Notes: generated by a model not told the origin, from the letters alone. A stretch of DNA of 36,265 nt from Oscillospiraceae bacterium (GCA_017399625.1 JAFQBT010000027.1:1-36265), one strand, 5' to 3'. Shown: positions 14,755 to 23,433, counted from the first letter of the stretch. Numbers and translations are program-made.

Positions 14755-15692
14755 AAATTTCCTCCGAAAACGCCGGAAAGTTCCATGCAAAGCCAGCTTT
14801 CGATAAGTTCCAAAGAACAGTTCTGGAGCAGGGCAAGCTTTCCGCGTTCAATAATATCTGCTGTTTTTACTGCTTCGGAAGGGGTTACCCTTACCGGTGT
14901 TGTTTTTCCGGCGGCGCGGTCAATTCCGCATCTGCCGGTTATATTGAGAAATCTTTCGAGAAATTCCGAAAGATCAGCTCTCGTTCTGCATTTTGCCGAA
15001 AGTTCCGCCGCAAGGGAATATCCGGTTCCCTTCCGGAGAAGATCCGGCGCCTTTGCCGCAAGAAAAACGATTTCCGCTTTTCCTTCCGCAGCTCCGGAAT
15101 CCGCCGCACCGAAATTTCCGCCGTAGGCAATGGAAAAAATCTCCGCATCCCTTTCGGAAAAATCCGGATATTTTTCCCGCAAAGCCGCGGCGCATTCCTC
15201 TCTGGTTGGCGGTTCAAGGGTATAGACCGTTGAACGGCTTATGATGGTATCAAGAAGGCTCCGGCGGTTGTCACATGTAAGAATGAATCTTGCGTGGGCG
15301 GGGGGTTCTTCCAACGATTTGAGAAGAGCATTCTGCGCCTCCGGTGTCATGTTTTCGGCATTGAGAAGGATATAGATTTTCTGTTCCGATTCATTCGGCG
15401 CAAGCCAGAGGGAATTTTTTATCTCCCTGATGCTTTCGATATGAAAGCTTCTTGCCCCGCCGGATTCGCCGAAAATTTCGACGTCCGGGTGGTTTCCGCT
15501 TTCGATTTTTCTGCAGACGGAACAGTTTCCGCAGGGATGGTTTTTATCCCTGCAGAGAATCGCTTTTGCAAGCCAGAGGGCAAGCGCCTTCCGTCCCGTT
15601 CCCTTTTCCCCTTCGATCAGAACCGCATGGGAAAGAACGCCTTCGTCCAATGCTGACAAAAGCGTTTTTTTAAGCTCCTTCGTTCCGGGCAT
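14751..15692 (-). CDS. holB: DNA polymerase III delta' subunit
   Basis: Clamp-loader subunit of 313 residues. The P-loop region is degenerate, GEKGTGRK (about 28-35), as expected for a delta' subunit that does not hydrolyse ATP. The zinc-binding cysteines are C47 and then CGNCSVC, the usual four-Cys module. NAQNALLKSLEEPPAHARFI is the conserved DnaX-type box. The usual SRC motif of the family reads SRS here (in ISRSTVYTL). It starts at ATG 15692, one base after the darA stop region, with GAAGG inside darA, and overlaps ricT downstream. Confidence 0.93.
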   Translation of the reverse strand: MPGTKELKKTLLSALDEGVLSHAVLIEGEKGTGRKALALWLAKAILCRDKNHPCGNCSVCRKIESGNHPDVEIFGESGGARSFHIESIREIKNSLWLAPNESEQKIYILLNAENMTPEAQNALLKSLEEPPAHARFILTCDNRRSLLDTIISRSTVYTLEPPTREECAAALREKYPDFSERDAEIFSIAYGGNFGAADSGAAEGKAEIVFLAAKAPDLLRKGTGYSLAAELSAKCRTRADLSEFLERFLNITGRCGIDRAAGKTTPVRVTPSEAVKTADIIERGKLALLQNCSLELIESWLCMELSGVFGGNL

Positions 15693-15693
15693 C

Positions 15694-16014
15694 TTAAACC
15701 TTCTCGAACTGCTCGACGTTCATTACAAAGATGGTTGCGCCGCCGACGGTTACTTCAACCGGGAAGGAAGCATACATTCCGGTATCAAAGCTGTTGTTGG
15801 GAACCATCTGTTTGCGCTTTTTGCTGTGCTGTGCAATGGTGTCGATAACATCCTGAACCTGGTCATCGTTTACGCCGATGAGGAAGGTGGTGTTTCCGCT
15901 CATGAGAAAACCGCCGGTGGTGGCAAGTTTTGTAACGGAATATCTTGCTTTGGTAAGTGCTGCGGAAACAGCGCTGCTGTCGTCGCCGGATACGATTGCC
16001 ATGATCATTTTCAT
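15694..16014 (-). CDS. darA: Cyclic-di-AMP receptor DarA/PstA (PII-like)
   Basis: A 106-residue PII-fold trimer that binds cyclic di-AMP. The family pattern is clear: MKMIMAIVSGDDSSAVSAAL, TKLATTGGFLMSGNTTFLIG, VQDVIDTIAQHSKKRKQMV and the C-terminal PVEVTVGGATIFVMNVEQFE. Here GGFL-x-GNTT is the ligand-binding T-loop side. It corresponds to Bacillus YaaQ, which likewise stands before holB. Unlike Bacillus, neither tmk nor yaaR is present around it; a hairpin repeat occupies the upstream gap. AAGGAGGAAC precedes the ATG. Confidence 0.95.
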   Translation of the reverse strand: MKMIMAIVSGDDSSAVSAALTKARYSVTKLATTGGFLMSGNTTFLIGVNDDQVQDVIDTIAQHSKKRKQMVPNNSFDTGMYASFPVEVTVGGATIFVMNVEQFEKV

Positions 16015-16050
16015 ATTATTGTTCCTCCTTGGGAAGATTATGTAACATCT

Positions 16051-16125
16051 TATGCCTCCATTGCCAAAGGGAGGCGGATTTTCGTCCCTTCGGGACGAAA
16101 AGACGGAAGGATTCCTCCTTAATCC
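16051..16125. repeat. Hairpin repeat, copy 3
   Basis: Two stems: GCCTCC ... GGGAGGC and TTTTCGTCCC-TTC-GGGACGAAAA, then GACGGAAGGATT. On the minus strand it follows the family order. It lies inside the decarboxylase-to-darA run, at the position where Bacillus has tmk. Its minus-strand end also offers a weak TTGGCA-17-TACATA promoter toward darA. Confidence 0.7.
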
Positions 16126-16134
16126 GCGGCAAAA

Positions 16135-17421
16135 TCATTTCACCACGTTTATTTTATCAATGCCGTATTTTATAAGCAACGCGGCAATTTTTTCGTCAAT
16201 TATTTCTCCGGGCACCGCAAGGGCAATGCATGGCGGACAAGGAAGATTGAGCCTTGAGGCAATTCTGCCGACCGCTTTTTCCGTTTCGATTTCCTCCGTT
16301 TCGGAGAAAACCGCATCCCTTACGGACATTGCCTTTTCCGGCATTGCGGAAAGCCACTCCTCAAAAGCGGCAAAACCGTTTCCGAAGGTATCTTCGATGA
16401 ACTTTGCGATCCGCTCAAAATCCCTTTCGGTATTGAAAGGCGAAGCCATGAGCACCGCCCATTCATCGTTGACGTATTCCGGTTCAATTCCGTGCTCACG
16501 GAGTTTTCTGCCGAATTCCTCCCCGGTCATTTCGGTGGCTTTTACCGAAAGGGTAAGCCTTGCGGGTTCAACGCTGCGGACTTTCGGAGCAAGCCCGTGC
16601 TCAAAGGCTTTGTAGCGAAGATTCGCCACTTTTCCGTTGAGCATGGCAAAATCATATTTTGCCTTTGTTTCAAGATATTCCGCGCATCTGTCCGCGGAAA
16701 GCATTATAAGATAGCTGGGGCTTGTGCTTCCGAAAAGCCGCATTTTCTGCTTTGCAGCATCCCTCAGGCTTCCGTCTTTAAGATGGAGAAGCGCTCCTCC
16801 GGTCAGAACCGGAAGGCTTTTATGGAGGGAATCCGCGCACATATCCGCTCCGAGTGCTATCGGGTGCATTTCGATTGGCGTGAAATGCAGATGAGCACCG
16901 TGAGCATTGTCAACAAGGAGCTTTGCTCCCCGTTCCTCACAAAGCTTTGCAAAAGCGGGAATATCGCTGAGCACGCCGAAATAATCCGGCGAAGTGAGGT
17001 AAACCGCTTTCGCTTCGGGGTGCTCGTCAAAAGCCTTTGCCGCCGCTTTGATGTCCCTCGGATTTATCCAGATCGGGTTCAGATCCAGCAGAGCCATGGT
17101 GTTGACGGCAGAAGCATGGCAGTTTCTTGCGGCAATAAGTTCATCTCCGGGATTGAGCACCGCCGCGAGCATTGCCTGTATGCAAAGGGTGGAGCCTCCT
17201 GCGGAAAGAAGGCTTGCGCCGCTTCCGTAAATTTTTGCAAAGCGTTTTTCAGTTTCAAAAATCGCTTCGGAGGATTCAAAAAGGCTGTCCGCGCCCTCAA
17301 CTTCGGTTATATCATATTTAAAATATTCCGGAAAATTTTCTCCGCCTTTATGCCCGGGCATATGGAAGCGCGAAAGGTCTTTTCCGATATATTCGTTCAG
17401 TGCGTTTTCGATGGGGTTCAT
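16135..17421 (-). CDS. Orn/Lys/Arg decarboxylase family protein (YaaO-like)
   Basis: A PLP-dependent fold-type I enzyme of 428 residues. The N-terminus FHMPGHKGG and DITEVEGADSLFE are characteristic of the arginine/lysine/ornithine decarboxylase group. LSAGGSTLCIQAML binds the cofactor phosphate, LLVDNAHGAHLHF holds the cofactor aspartate, and ADSLHKSLPVLTGGALLHL contains the Schiff-base lysine. The C-terminal domain is of the short Firmicute type. YaaO sits near tmk-yaaQ-holB in Bacillus, so this is the same neighbourhood. Which amino acid is decarboxylated cannot be told; polyamine synthesis (arginine or lysine) is likely. The ATG overlaps the femX-like stop (ATGA). It contains six copies of TGAGCAC, on both strands. 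Confidence 0.9.
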   Translation of the reverse strand: MNPIENALNEYIGKDLSRFHMPGHKGGENFPEYFKYDITEVEGADSLFESSEAIFETEKRFAKIYGSGASLLSAGGSTLCIQAMLAAVLNPGDELIAARNCHASAVNTMALLDLNPIWINPRDIKAAAKAFDEHPEAKAVYLTSPDYFGVLSDIPAFAKLCEERGAKLLVDNAHGAHLHFTPIEMHPIALGADMCADSLHKSLPVLTGGALLHLKDGSLRDAAKQKMRLFGSTSPSYLIMLSADRCAEYLETKAKYDFAMLNGKVANLRYKAFEHGLAPKVRSVEPARLTLSVKATEMTGEEFGRKLREHGIEPEYVNDEWAVLMASPFNTERDFERIAKFIEDTFGNGFAAFEEWLSAMPEKAMSVRDAVFSETEEIETEKAVGRIASRLNLPCPPCIALAVPGEIIDEKIAALLIKYGIDKINVVK

Positions 17422-18470
17422 TTTCCGAACCTCTTTTTAAGTTTATGGAGCTTTCCGTTAAGTTTTATTGCGTGTTTTACCATTTTCGCCGCAAGGGGTT
17501 TATAGGTGATATCAAATTCGCCGGGAAGCTCATCAACCTGGCCGTTGAATCCGCGCTTGAAGCGGTAAAGGCCGTAAAGATGGTCGCTTTCGTCCTCAAG
17601 GTTTCCGGAAATTCCCTGGAAGTCATAAACTTCGCATCCGGTTTCGATGGCCCATTTTATCATTTCCCACTGGATGAGATAGTTCGGCATAACGTTGCGG
17701 TAAGCGTTATCGGAAGCGCCATATACATAGCAGCATTTTCCGGCATAGTTGGTGGTGATTGTTCCGCAGACAGCCTGTCCGTTATAAAAACCCATATAAA
17801 GACGGACATGTTCGCCGAGGGAATCCAGCATTCTCTCAAAATATTCCTTCGGGCGGATGTTGAATCCGTCCCTTTCGCCGGTGGTCTGCATGATTCTCAT
17901 AAATTCATCAAGATATTCCTTGCCGACGATTTTTATCTCAACCCCGTGCTTCATTGCAACGCGGACGTTATAGCGGCATTTCTGGGTAAGGTTCATAAAA
18001 ACCTCGTCCTCGGTGCGGTCTTTAATATAAAGCCGGTAGTTGAAGCGGCACTGAATGGTTTCAAAACCGGTGGGACCGAATTTTCTTGAAAAGCCGAGTT
18101 CATCGGCAATTTTAAGAAATTCCCCGTCGGAAACAGGAACGTCCGGATCCATTTTGAAGTTATGGGCGTTATGCTTTTTTGCAAGGACCTTTGCGCCGTT
18201 CATAAGATCTTTCAGGACGGTTTTATCGTGAAGATTGCAGACCGGACCCCGGGGCGCATAGAGAAAGCTTGTTCCGATAAGGGGGATTTTCTGTATTAAA
18301 ACGGACATTCCGCCGACGATTTCGCCGGTTTCGTTCCGGGAAACAACAACCTCATGACCCCAGTTGTTCTTGACGCCGTACCAGAGGGTGGACTGGGTGA
18401 ATCCGCCCTGGGGGTGGCTTTTGCAGAAAGCTTCGTATTCGGGGTATTGTTCCTTTTTAAGGATCTCCAT
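17418..18470 (-). CDS. FemABX-family peptidoglycan aminoacyltransferase
   Basis: A 350-residue tandem-GNAT protein of the Fem family, which adds bridge amino acids from aminoacyl-tRNA to lipid II or other muropeptides at the membrane. Family segments include FTQSTLWYGVKNNWGHEVVV, LYAPRGPVCNLHD, LTQKCRYNVRVAMKHGVEI and CYVYGASDNAYRNVMPNYLI, then GCEVYDFQGISGNLEDESDH. The basic C-terminus (KHAIKLNGKLHKLKKRFGK) is usual for membrane-associated Fem proteins. No coiled-coil insertion is evident, which favours a FemX-like enzyme. GGAGG precedes the ATG, one base after the QueG-like stop. The added residue is unknown. Confidence 0.92.
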   Translation of the reverse strand: MEILKKEQYPEYEAFCKSHPQGGFTQSTLWYGVKNNWGHEVVVSRNETGEIVGGMSVLIQKIPLIGTSFLYAPRGPVCNLHDKTVLKDLMNGAKVLAKKHNAHNFKMDPDVPVSDGEFLKIADELGFSRKFGPTGFETIQCRFNYRLYIKDRTEDEVFMNLTQKCRYNVRVAMKHGVEIKIVGKEYLDEFMRIMQTTGERDGFNIRPKEYFERMLDSLGEHVRLYMGFYNGQAVCGTITTNYAGKCCYVYGASDNAYRNVMPNYLIQWEMIKWAIETGCEVYDFQGISGNLEDESDHLYGLYRFKRGFNGQVDELPGEFDITYKPLAAKMVKHAIKLNGKLHKLKKRFGK

Positions 18471-18471
18471 T

Positions 18472-19251
18472 TTAATCCTCCGTGATTATTTTATAATTGC
18501 GCTCAACGTTCGCCGGTTTCCAGCCGTAGGAGCGGTCGGACATATCCATTCCGGGAGTATAGACCGGCTTTGCGCTTTCCTTGAACTCCTTCCATCCGGT
18601 TCCGTCCGCATGACGGTTCATGGGACAGCAGTCGGTGCAGCAGTCGCATCCGCAGATGAAGCCGACTTTTCTGATAAGGGCTTCGTCCTCCGGGGTGAGT
18701 TCCTTTTTCATCTGGTTGATATATGCAACGCATTTTTCCCGCTCGTAACCTTTTTCGGAAAGAGCGCCGGCAGGACATTCCCGGATGCATTTTCCGCAGT
18801 CGAAGCAGGTTCCGACGGATTTTTTGGATTTTGCAAATTTTCTGGTGGTGATGATTTCGCCGATGGCGCATCTTGTGCCGTATTCCTTGCTGATGAGCAG
18901 GTTGTTCTTTCCGCGGACTCCGAGTCCTGCAAGAACGGCGGCTCTTACCTCCGCAATTGGAGAGGAATCCACGAAGAACCTGAAGGTTTCCTCCGGAAAT
19001 GCTCTGCGGAGAATTTCCGTTGCAACGGAAAGATGTTCCGCCGCAACTTCGTGATAGTTTCTGCCCACGGCATATCTTGCCATATTTCTTCCTTCGTTCA
19101 TGCCGGTATCCCAGGGGATGAGGCAGACGATTACGGACTGGATTCCATCGAACATTTCCCTCTGTTTGAATCCGGTTCCGGGAAGGGTTTCGTTATAATC
19201 CGCAACGCCGAAAACTTCGATTCCGGCGGCTTTCATGATTTCTTCAAGCAT
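18472..19251 (-). CDS. QueG-like 4Fe-4S protein (epoxyqueuosine reductase family)
   Basis: A 259-residue protein with QueG-type sequence: ARYAVGRNYHEV, DSSPIAEVRAAVLAGLGVRG followed by KNNLLI, and two [4Fe-4S] motifs, CFDCGKCIRECP and CGCDCCTDCCPMN. QueG performs the cobalamin-dependent last step of queuosine synthesis. Here the protein is shorter than typical QueG (over 300 residues), lacks any C-terminal HEAT region and reads GLGVRGKN where I expect an aromatic residue before GKN. It may be a bona fide short QueG or a related cobalamin/Fe-S reductase. It follows the comM-like gene by three bases and is coupled to femX. Confidence 0.75.
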   Translation of the reverse strand: MLEEIMKAAGIEVFGVADYNETLPGTGFKQREMFDGIQSVIVCLIPWDTGMNEGRNMARYAVGRNYHEVAAEHLSVATEILRRAFPEETFRFFVDSSPIAEVRAAVLAGLGVRGKNNLLISKEYGTRCAIGEIITTRKFAKSKKSVGTCFDCGKCIRECPAGALSEKGYEREKCVAYINQMKKELTPEDEALIRKVGFICGCDCCTDCCPMNRHADGTGWKEFKESAKPVYTPGMDMSDRSYGWKPANVERNYKIITED

Positions 19252-19254
19252 CTT

Positions 19255-20784
19255 TCAGTTCCCCCAATATTTTCTGTCAAGGCTTCTGTATTGCAGAGCT
19301 TCCGCAATATGCTGAACATCTATATCCTCACTGCCGTCAAGGTCGGCAATGGTTCTTGCAACTTTTAAAATTCTGTCGTATGCCCTTGCGGAAAGACCCA
19401 TCCGCTCAAAAGCGGTTTTGAGCATATTCTGTGCCCCCTCGGTAAGGATGCAGAACTGATGGAGAAACGCCGGAGTGAGCATTGCGTTGCAGGTGATTCC
19501 CGTTCCGGCATAGCGCTCGTTCTGGATCTTTCTTGCGGCGTTGACTCTTTCCCGGATTGCGGAAGAAGGTTCCGCCTTCGCTCTGTCATTAAGATCCGCA
19601 AATTCAACGGGCATGACCTCCACATGAAGGTCTATTCTGTCAAGAAGCGGTCCGGAAACTTTTGAAAGATAGCGGGCAACCGAACCCTGGGAGCAGGTGC
19701 ATTTTCTGGTGGGGTGTCCGTAATATCCGCAGGGACATGGATTCATTGCCGCCACAAGCATTATGGAGCAGGGATAGGTAAGCCTTCCCGCCGCTCTGGA
19801 AATGGTGACTGTTCCGTCCTCCAGCGGCTGGCGGAGAACTTCCATTGCGGTGCGGTTGTATTCCGGAAGCTCATCAAGGAAAAGAACACCGTTGTGTGCA
19901 AGGGAAATTTCTCCCGGACGCGGAACAGAACCGCCTCCGGTAAGTCCCGCAGGAGAAACGGTATGATGCGGCGCACGGAAGGGACGCTTTTTAACAAGTC
20001 CCGCTCCCTCCGGAAGAGTTCCGCAGATGGAATGGATCTTCGTTGTTTCGATGGATTCCTCGAAGGTCATTTCTGGAAGAATTGAGGGAAGGCGCTTTGC
20101 AAGCATGCTTTTTCCCGCTCCGGGAGGACCGATGAGAAGGATGTTATGAAAACCCGCTGCCGCAATTTCAAGGGCGCGTTTTGCTTCATACTGACCTTTG
20201 ACGTCCTCAAAATCCGCTTCATAAATATCAAAGGCGGAGGAATGATCGTTCATGGGCTTCAGCGGTTCAAGAATCTCATCACCCCGGAGATGGGAAACAA
20301 CATCTCCGACAGAGCCCACCGCATAAACTTCGATTCCTTCAACAACGCTGCCTTCCGGCGCATTGCCCTCCGGAATAAAAATCTTTTCGATGCCGAGTTT
20401 TTTTGCCTCCAGAACCATCGGCAGGATTCCGGTAACGGGCTTTATCGTTCCCTCAAGGGAAAGTTCGCCGATGAATGCGCATCCTCTGCAGTCGCAGTCG
20501 ATCTGTCCGTCCGCCCGGAGGATGCTTATAAGAATCGGAAGGTCATAAAGAGAACCGGCTTTTTTGATATCGCTGGGTGCAAGGTTCACAACGATTTTTC
20601 CGATGGGAAAATCAAAACCGCTGTTGATGATTGCGGTGCGGACTCTGTCGCGGGATTCCTTTACCGCAACGTCCGGAAGACCGACAATATCAAATCCCGG
20701 AAAAGATTCCGAAAGGTCAACTTCCACCGCTACCTTATATGCATTTATTCCAAGAAGTCCCATGCTTGTGCAGGTGCAGAACAT
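19255..20784 (-). CDS. YifB/ComM family Mg-chelatase-like AAA+ ATPase
   Basis: A 509-residue protein of the YifB/ComM group; ComM is a hexameric branch-migration helicase in natural transformation of Gram-negatives. The N-terminal domain has GFDIVGLPDVAVKESRDRV and VVNLAPSDIKKAGSLYDLPI. The ATPase core follows: Walker A GPPGAGKS, RAPHHTVSPAGLTGGG, Walker B VLFLDELPE and the arginine segment LLDRIDLHVEV. A zinc-like CPCGYYGHPTRKCTC loop and the C-terminal Mg-chelatase part (ARAYDRILKVARTIADL) complete it. The ATG at 20784 follows AAAGGGGAG; an upstream extension to 20859 runs through the promoter. It heads the long minus-strand run ending at ricT. Confidence 0.93.
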   Translation of the reverse strand: MFCTCTSMGLLGINAYKVAVEVDLSESFPGFDIVGLPDVAVKESRDRVRTAIINSGFDFPIGKIVVNLAPSDIKKAGSLYDLPILISILRADGQIDCDCRGCAFIGELSLEGTIKPVTGILPMVLEAKKLGIEKIFIPEGNAPEGSVVEGIEVYAVGSVGDVVSHLRGDEILEPLKPMNDHSSAFDIYEADFEDVKGQYEAKRALEIAAAGFHNILLIGPPGAGKSMLAKRLPSILPEMTFEESIETTKIHSICGTLPEGAGLVKKRPFRAPHHTVSPAGLTGGGSVPRPGEISLAHNGVLFLDELPEYNRTAMEVLRQPLEDGTVTISRAAGRLTYPCSIMLVAAMNPCPCGYYGHPTRKCTCSQGSVARYLSKVSGPLLDRIDLHVEVMPVEFADLNDRAKAEPSSAIRERVNAARKIQNERYAGTGITCNAMLTPAFLHQFCILTEGAQNMLKTAFERMGLSARAYDRILKVARTIADLDGSEDIDVQHIAEALQYRSLDRKYWGN

Positions 20785-20829
20785 TTCCGGCTCCCCTTTC
20801 CCCGATAAAAAGACATATATAATCAATTT

Positions 20830-20859
20830 ATTATATAACATTATAGTGTATAAATACAA
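20830..20859 (-). promoter_or_regulatory. Probable promoter of the comM-like gene
   Basis: Minus strand -35 TTGTAT (20854-20859), 18 bases, -10 TATAAT (20830-20835); a second TATAAT lies within the spacer. It would drive the comM-QueG-femX-decarboxylase run. Confidence 0.5.
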
Positions 20860-20917
20860 GTGGAATTTGAATTTTTGTGCTGAAAAGACCGGAGGAAATC
20901 CGTGCGATTACTGCAGC

Positions 20918-20936
20918 GGCGGATATTATCCGCCCG
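20918..20936. repeat. GGCGGATATTATCCGCCCG palindromic repeat, copy a
   Basis: A 19-base palindromic word that occurs identically at 29849-29867, almost 9 kb away. Both copies are intergenic. The surrounding 20860-21050 has no gene; it lies between the divergent comM-like and flavoprotein promoters. Confidence 0.7.
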
Positions 20937-21056
20937 ATTTTCAGAACCGCCGCAAAAAAACGCCGGTAATGGCAATCCTTGCTCCCGCCCGTTATCAGAC
21001 GAATCGTTCCTCCCGCATTTTGCCCTTTTTTATCATAAAAGTGGGATAATTTTAAG

Positions 21057-21085
21057 TTGCTTTTATTTCCGTTTGGGTCTATAAT
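21057..21085 (+). promoter_or_regulatory. Promoter of the flavoprotein gene
   Basis: -35 TTGCTT (21057-21062), 17 bases, -10 TATAAT (21080-21085). A second TATAAT at 21093-21098 lacks a -35. Confidence 0.65.
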
Positions 21086-21127
21086 TAGTTTGTATAATTT
21101 TGTTCAAATGAAGGGTGCTGATATTCA

Positions 21128-21751
21128 ATGAAAGTGCTTCTTGTTAACGGAAGCCCCCATAAAAACGGCTCGACCTATGCCGCGCTCCGGGAAGTTGAAA
21201 ACGCTCTCAACAGCGATGGAATCGAAACTTCCATTGTCTGGCTCGGAACGGACGCAATTTCCGGCTGTCTCGGCTGCGGATATTGTTCCCGCAACGGAAA
21301 ATGCATCAAAAACGATATCGTAAACGATTTTGTCCAGCGGGCAAAAAATGCCGACGGTTTCGTTTTCGGAACTCCGGTGCATTATGCCGGCGCTTCCGGC
21401 GCAATAACCTCCTTCCTCGACAGGGTTTTTTATTCTGCTCCCGGCGGAACTTTCCGCCATAAACCCGCGGCGGTCATCACCGTTGCAAGAAGAGGAGGCA
21501 CCACCGCCGCCTATGACCAGCTCATAAAATATCCCGCCATTGCGGAAATGCCGATCATCTCCTCCCATTACTGGAACATGGTCCATGCCGCCGTCCCTTC
21601 CGAAATTCCGGAAGATAAGGAAGGCGTTCAGTGCATGCGTATCCTCGGAAACAACATGGCATATTTCCTCAAATGTATCGAAGCCGGCAAAAAATCCGGA
21701 ATCAATCCCCCAGCGCCCGAAAAACGTGACGTAACCAATTTCATCCGCTGA
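21128..21751 (+). CDS. Flavodoxin-family NAD(P)H-dependent FMN oxidoreductase
   Basis: A 207-residue flavodoxin-fold protein. The FMN phosphate loop is VNGSPHKNGSTYAAL near the N-terminus, followed by the cysteine-containing CLGCGYCSRNGKCIKND and the second FMN-contact region FGTPVHYAGASGAITSFLDR. This is the layout of iron-sulfur flavoprotein-like and multimeric flavodoxin reductases; the four cysteines (C51, C54, C57, C63 region) could bind a cluster or act in thiol chemistry. Substrate unknown. GAAGGG is some 13 bases before the ATG, rather far. It is 20 bases upstream of phosphoglucomutase and possibly co-transcribed. Confidence 0.88.
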   Translation: MKVLLVNGSPHKNGSTYAALREVENALNSDGIETSIVWLGTDAISGCLGCGYCSRNGKCIKNDIVNDFVQRAKNADGFVFGTPVHYAGASGAITSFLDRVFYSAPGGTFRHKPAAVITVARRGGTTAAYDQLIKYPAIAEMPIISSHYWNMVHAAVPSEIPEDKEGVQCMRILGNNMAYFLKCIEAGKKSGINPPAPEKRDVTNFIR

Positions 21752-21771
21752 TTTTCTGGAGGTTTTACATA

Positions 21772-23433
21772 ATGACTGAAAACGAAAAATATTTTGAATG
21801 GAAAGAATTTGTCCGCGACGAAGAACTTGCTTCCGACCTTGCAAACGTTGAAGGCAACGAGGAAGAGATTTTCGAGCGTTTTTACCGCAGCCTTGAATTC
21901 GGCACCGCCGGACTTCGCGGCATTCTCGGCGCAGGCACAAACAGAATGAATATCTATACCGTCCGTCAGGCAACCCAGGGACTTGCGGAATATCTCAATT
22001 CCCATAAGGAAGGCGCCTCCGTCGCCATCGCTTATGACACCCGCCACAATTCCGAAAAATTTGCAAAGGAAGCCGCCTGCGTTCTTGTTGCAAACGGAAT
22101 CAAGGTCTGGCTTTATGATGCTCCCGCACCCACCCCGATGCTTTCCTATGCGGTTCGCGAAAGATTCTGCGACGCAGGTATCGTTATCACCGCAAGCCAC
22201 AACCCCGCAAAATACAACGGCTATAAAGTCTATGGCTCCGACGGCTGCCAGATTTCCCCCGATGTTGCAAAAGAAATCCTTGCCGTAATCGATAAAACCG
22301 ACGTTCTCAAAGGCGCAAAAACCTGCGATTACGCAACCGCCCTTTCCGAAAAGAACATTGTTCTTATTCCCGAAAGCTTCTGGCGCCGCTTCTATGCAAG
22401 AGTTCTCAAGGAAGGCGTTGACCGCGAACACCATTCCATGAACGATCTCCACGTCGTCTATACTCCTCTCAACGGAACCGGCGCAATCCCGGTTGTCAAC
22501 ACCCTTTCTCTTGCCGGTTTCGGCAACATCGAAATGGTCCGTGAACAGGAAAAACCCGACGGCGCATTCCCCACCTGTCCCTTCCCGAACCCGGAACTCC
22601 GCGAAGCTCTTGCCCTTGCTCTCAGGCAGGCTGAAGCTTCCGGCGCAGACCTTGTTCTTGCAACCGACCCGGACGCAGACCGCGTTGGCATTGCTTCAAG
22701 GGAAAAAGACGGTTTCCGCCTTTTCACCGGCAACGAAGTCGGCGCGCTTCTTCTTGATTTCATCGCCACCGCAAGGGAAGAAAACGGCACCATGCCCGAA
22801 AATCCCGTTGCAGTCCGCTCCCTTGTTTCCACAAAACTTGCGGACGCCATCGCCGCAGGCCACGGAATCGAAATGAGAAGCGTTTTCACCGGCTTCCGCT
22901 TCATCGGAAAAGTCATCGCCGAGCTCGAGGAAATCGAACAGCCCGAAAGATTCCTCTTTGGATTCGAGGAAAGCTGCGGCTATCTTTCCGGAACTTACGT
23001 ACGCGATAAGGACGCAGTCGATGCTTCCCTTCTCATCTGCGAAGCCGCAAACTTCTGGAAACTCCGGGGCAAAACCCTTGGCGAAGCTCTTGCGGAAATC
23101 CAGGCAAAATTCGGTTATTACCACGACTTCCAGGATAACTTCTACTGCGAAGGCGCCGACGGCGCAAAACGCATTGCAAAAATCATGAGCGATCTCCGGG
23201 AGGAAGCTCCGAAAGCAGTCTGCGGAAAAGCAATCGTTGCCGCAAAGGATTATAAACCCGATGCAAACATGATCGAATATACCCTCGAGGGCGGCTCCAG
23301 CTTCATCGTCCGTCCTTCCGGTACCGAACCGAAGCTCAAGATCTATTATTCCGTAAAAGCGGCAGATTTTGAATCCGCAAAGGCCGAAGGCGAGGCAATC
23401 AAAGCCGAAGTCAACGCGCTTCTTGGCTTCTGA
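21772..23433 (+). CDS. Phosphoglucomutase / phosphomannomutase
   Basis: An alpha-D-phosphohexomutase of 553 residues interconverting hexose-1- and hexose-6-phosphates through a phosphoserine. The four domain signatures are present: FGTAGLRGILG early, the active serine in TASHNP (S142), the metal loop DPDADR, the sugar loop FGFEESCGYL and the phosphate loop RPSGTEPKLKIYY near the C-terminus. Length matches the PgcA type of Firmicutes, which supplies glucose-1-phosphate for UDP-glucose and cell-wall polymers. TGGAGG lies ten bases before the ATG. Confidence 0.95.
   Translation: MTENEKYFEWKEFVRDEELASDLANVEGNEEEIFERFYRSLEFGTAGLRGILGAGTNRMNIYTVRQATQGLAEYLNSHKEGASVAIAYDTRHNSEKFAKEAACVLVANGIKVWLYDAPAPTPMLSYAVRERFCDAGIVITASHNPAKYNGYKVYGSDGCQISPDVAKEILAVIDKTDVLKGAKTCDYATALSEKNIVLIPESFWRRFYARVLKEGVDREHHSMNDLHVVYTPLNGTGAIPVVNTLSLAGFGNIEMVREQEKPDGAFPTCPFPNPELREALALALRQAEASGADLVLATDPDADRVGIASREKDGFRLFTGNEVGALLLDFIATAREENGTMPENPVAVRSLVSTKLADAIAAGHGIEMRSVFTGFRFIGKVIAELEEIEQPERFLFGFEESCGYLSGTYVRDKDAVDASLLICEAANFWKLRGKTLGEALAEIQAKFGYYHDFQDNFYCEGADGAKRIAKIMSDLREEAPKAVCGKAIVAAKDYKPDANMIEYTLEGGSSFIVRPSGTEPKLKIYYSVKAADFESAKAEGEAIKAEVNALLGF

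Noticed and set aside
13864-15126. A 420-codon plus-strand frame opposite ricT and holB
   Set aside because: Crosses two recognised genes and has no homologous-looking sequence.
20785-20859. A 25-residue N-terminal extension of the comM-like protein
   Set aside because: It would run through the promoter region and precedes the ribosome site AAAGGGGAG of the ATG at 20784.
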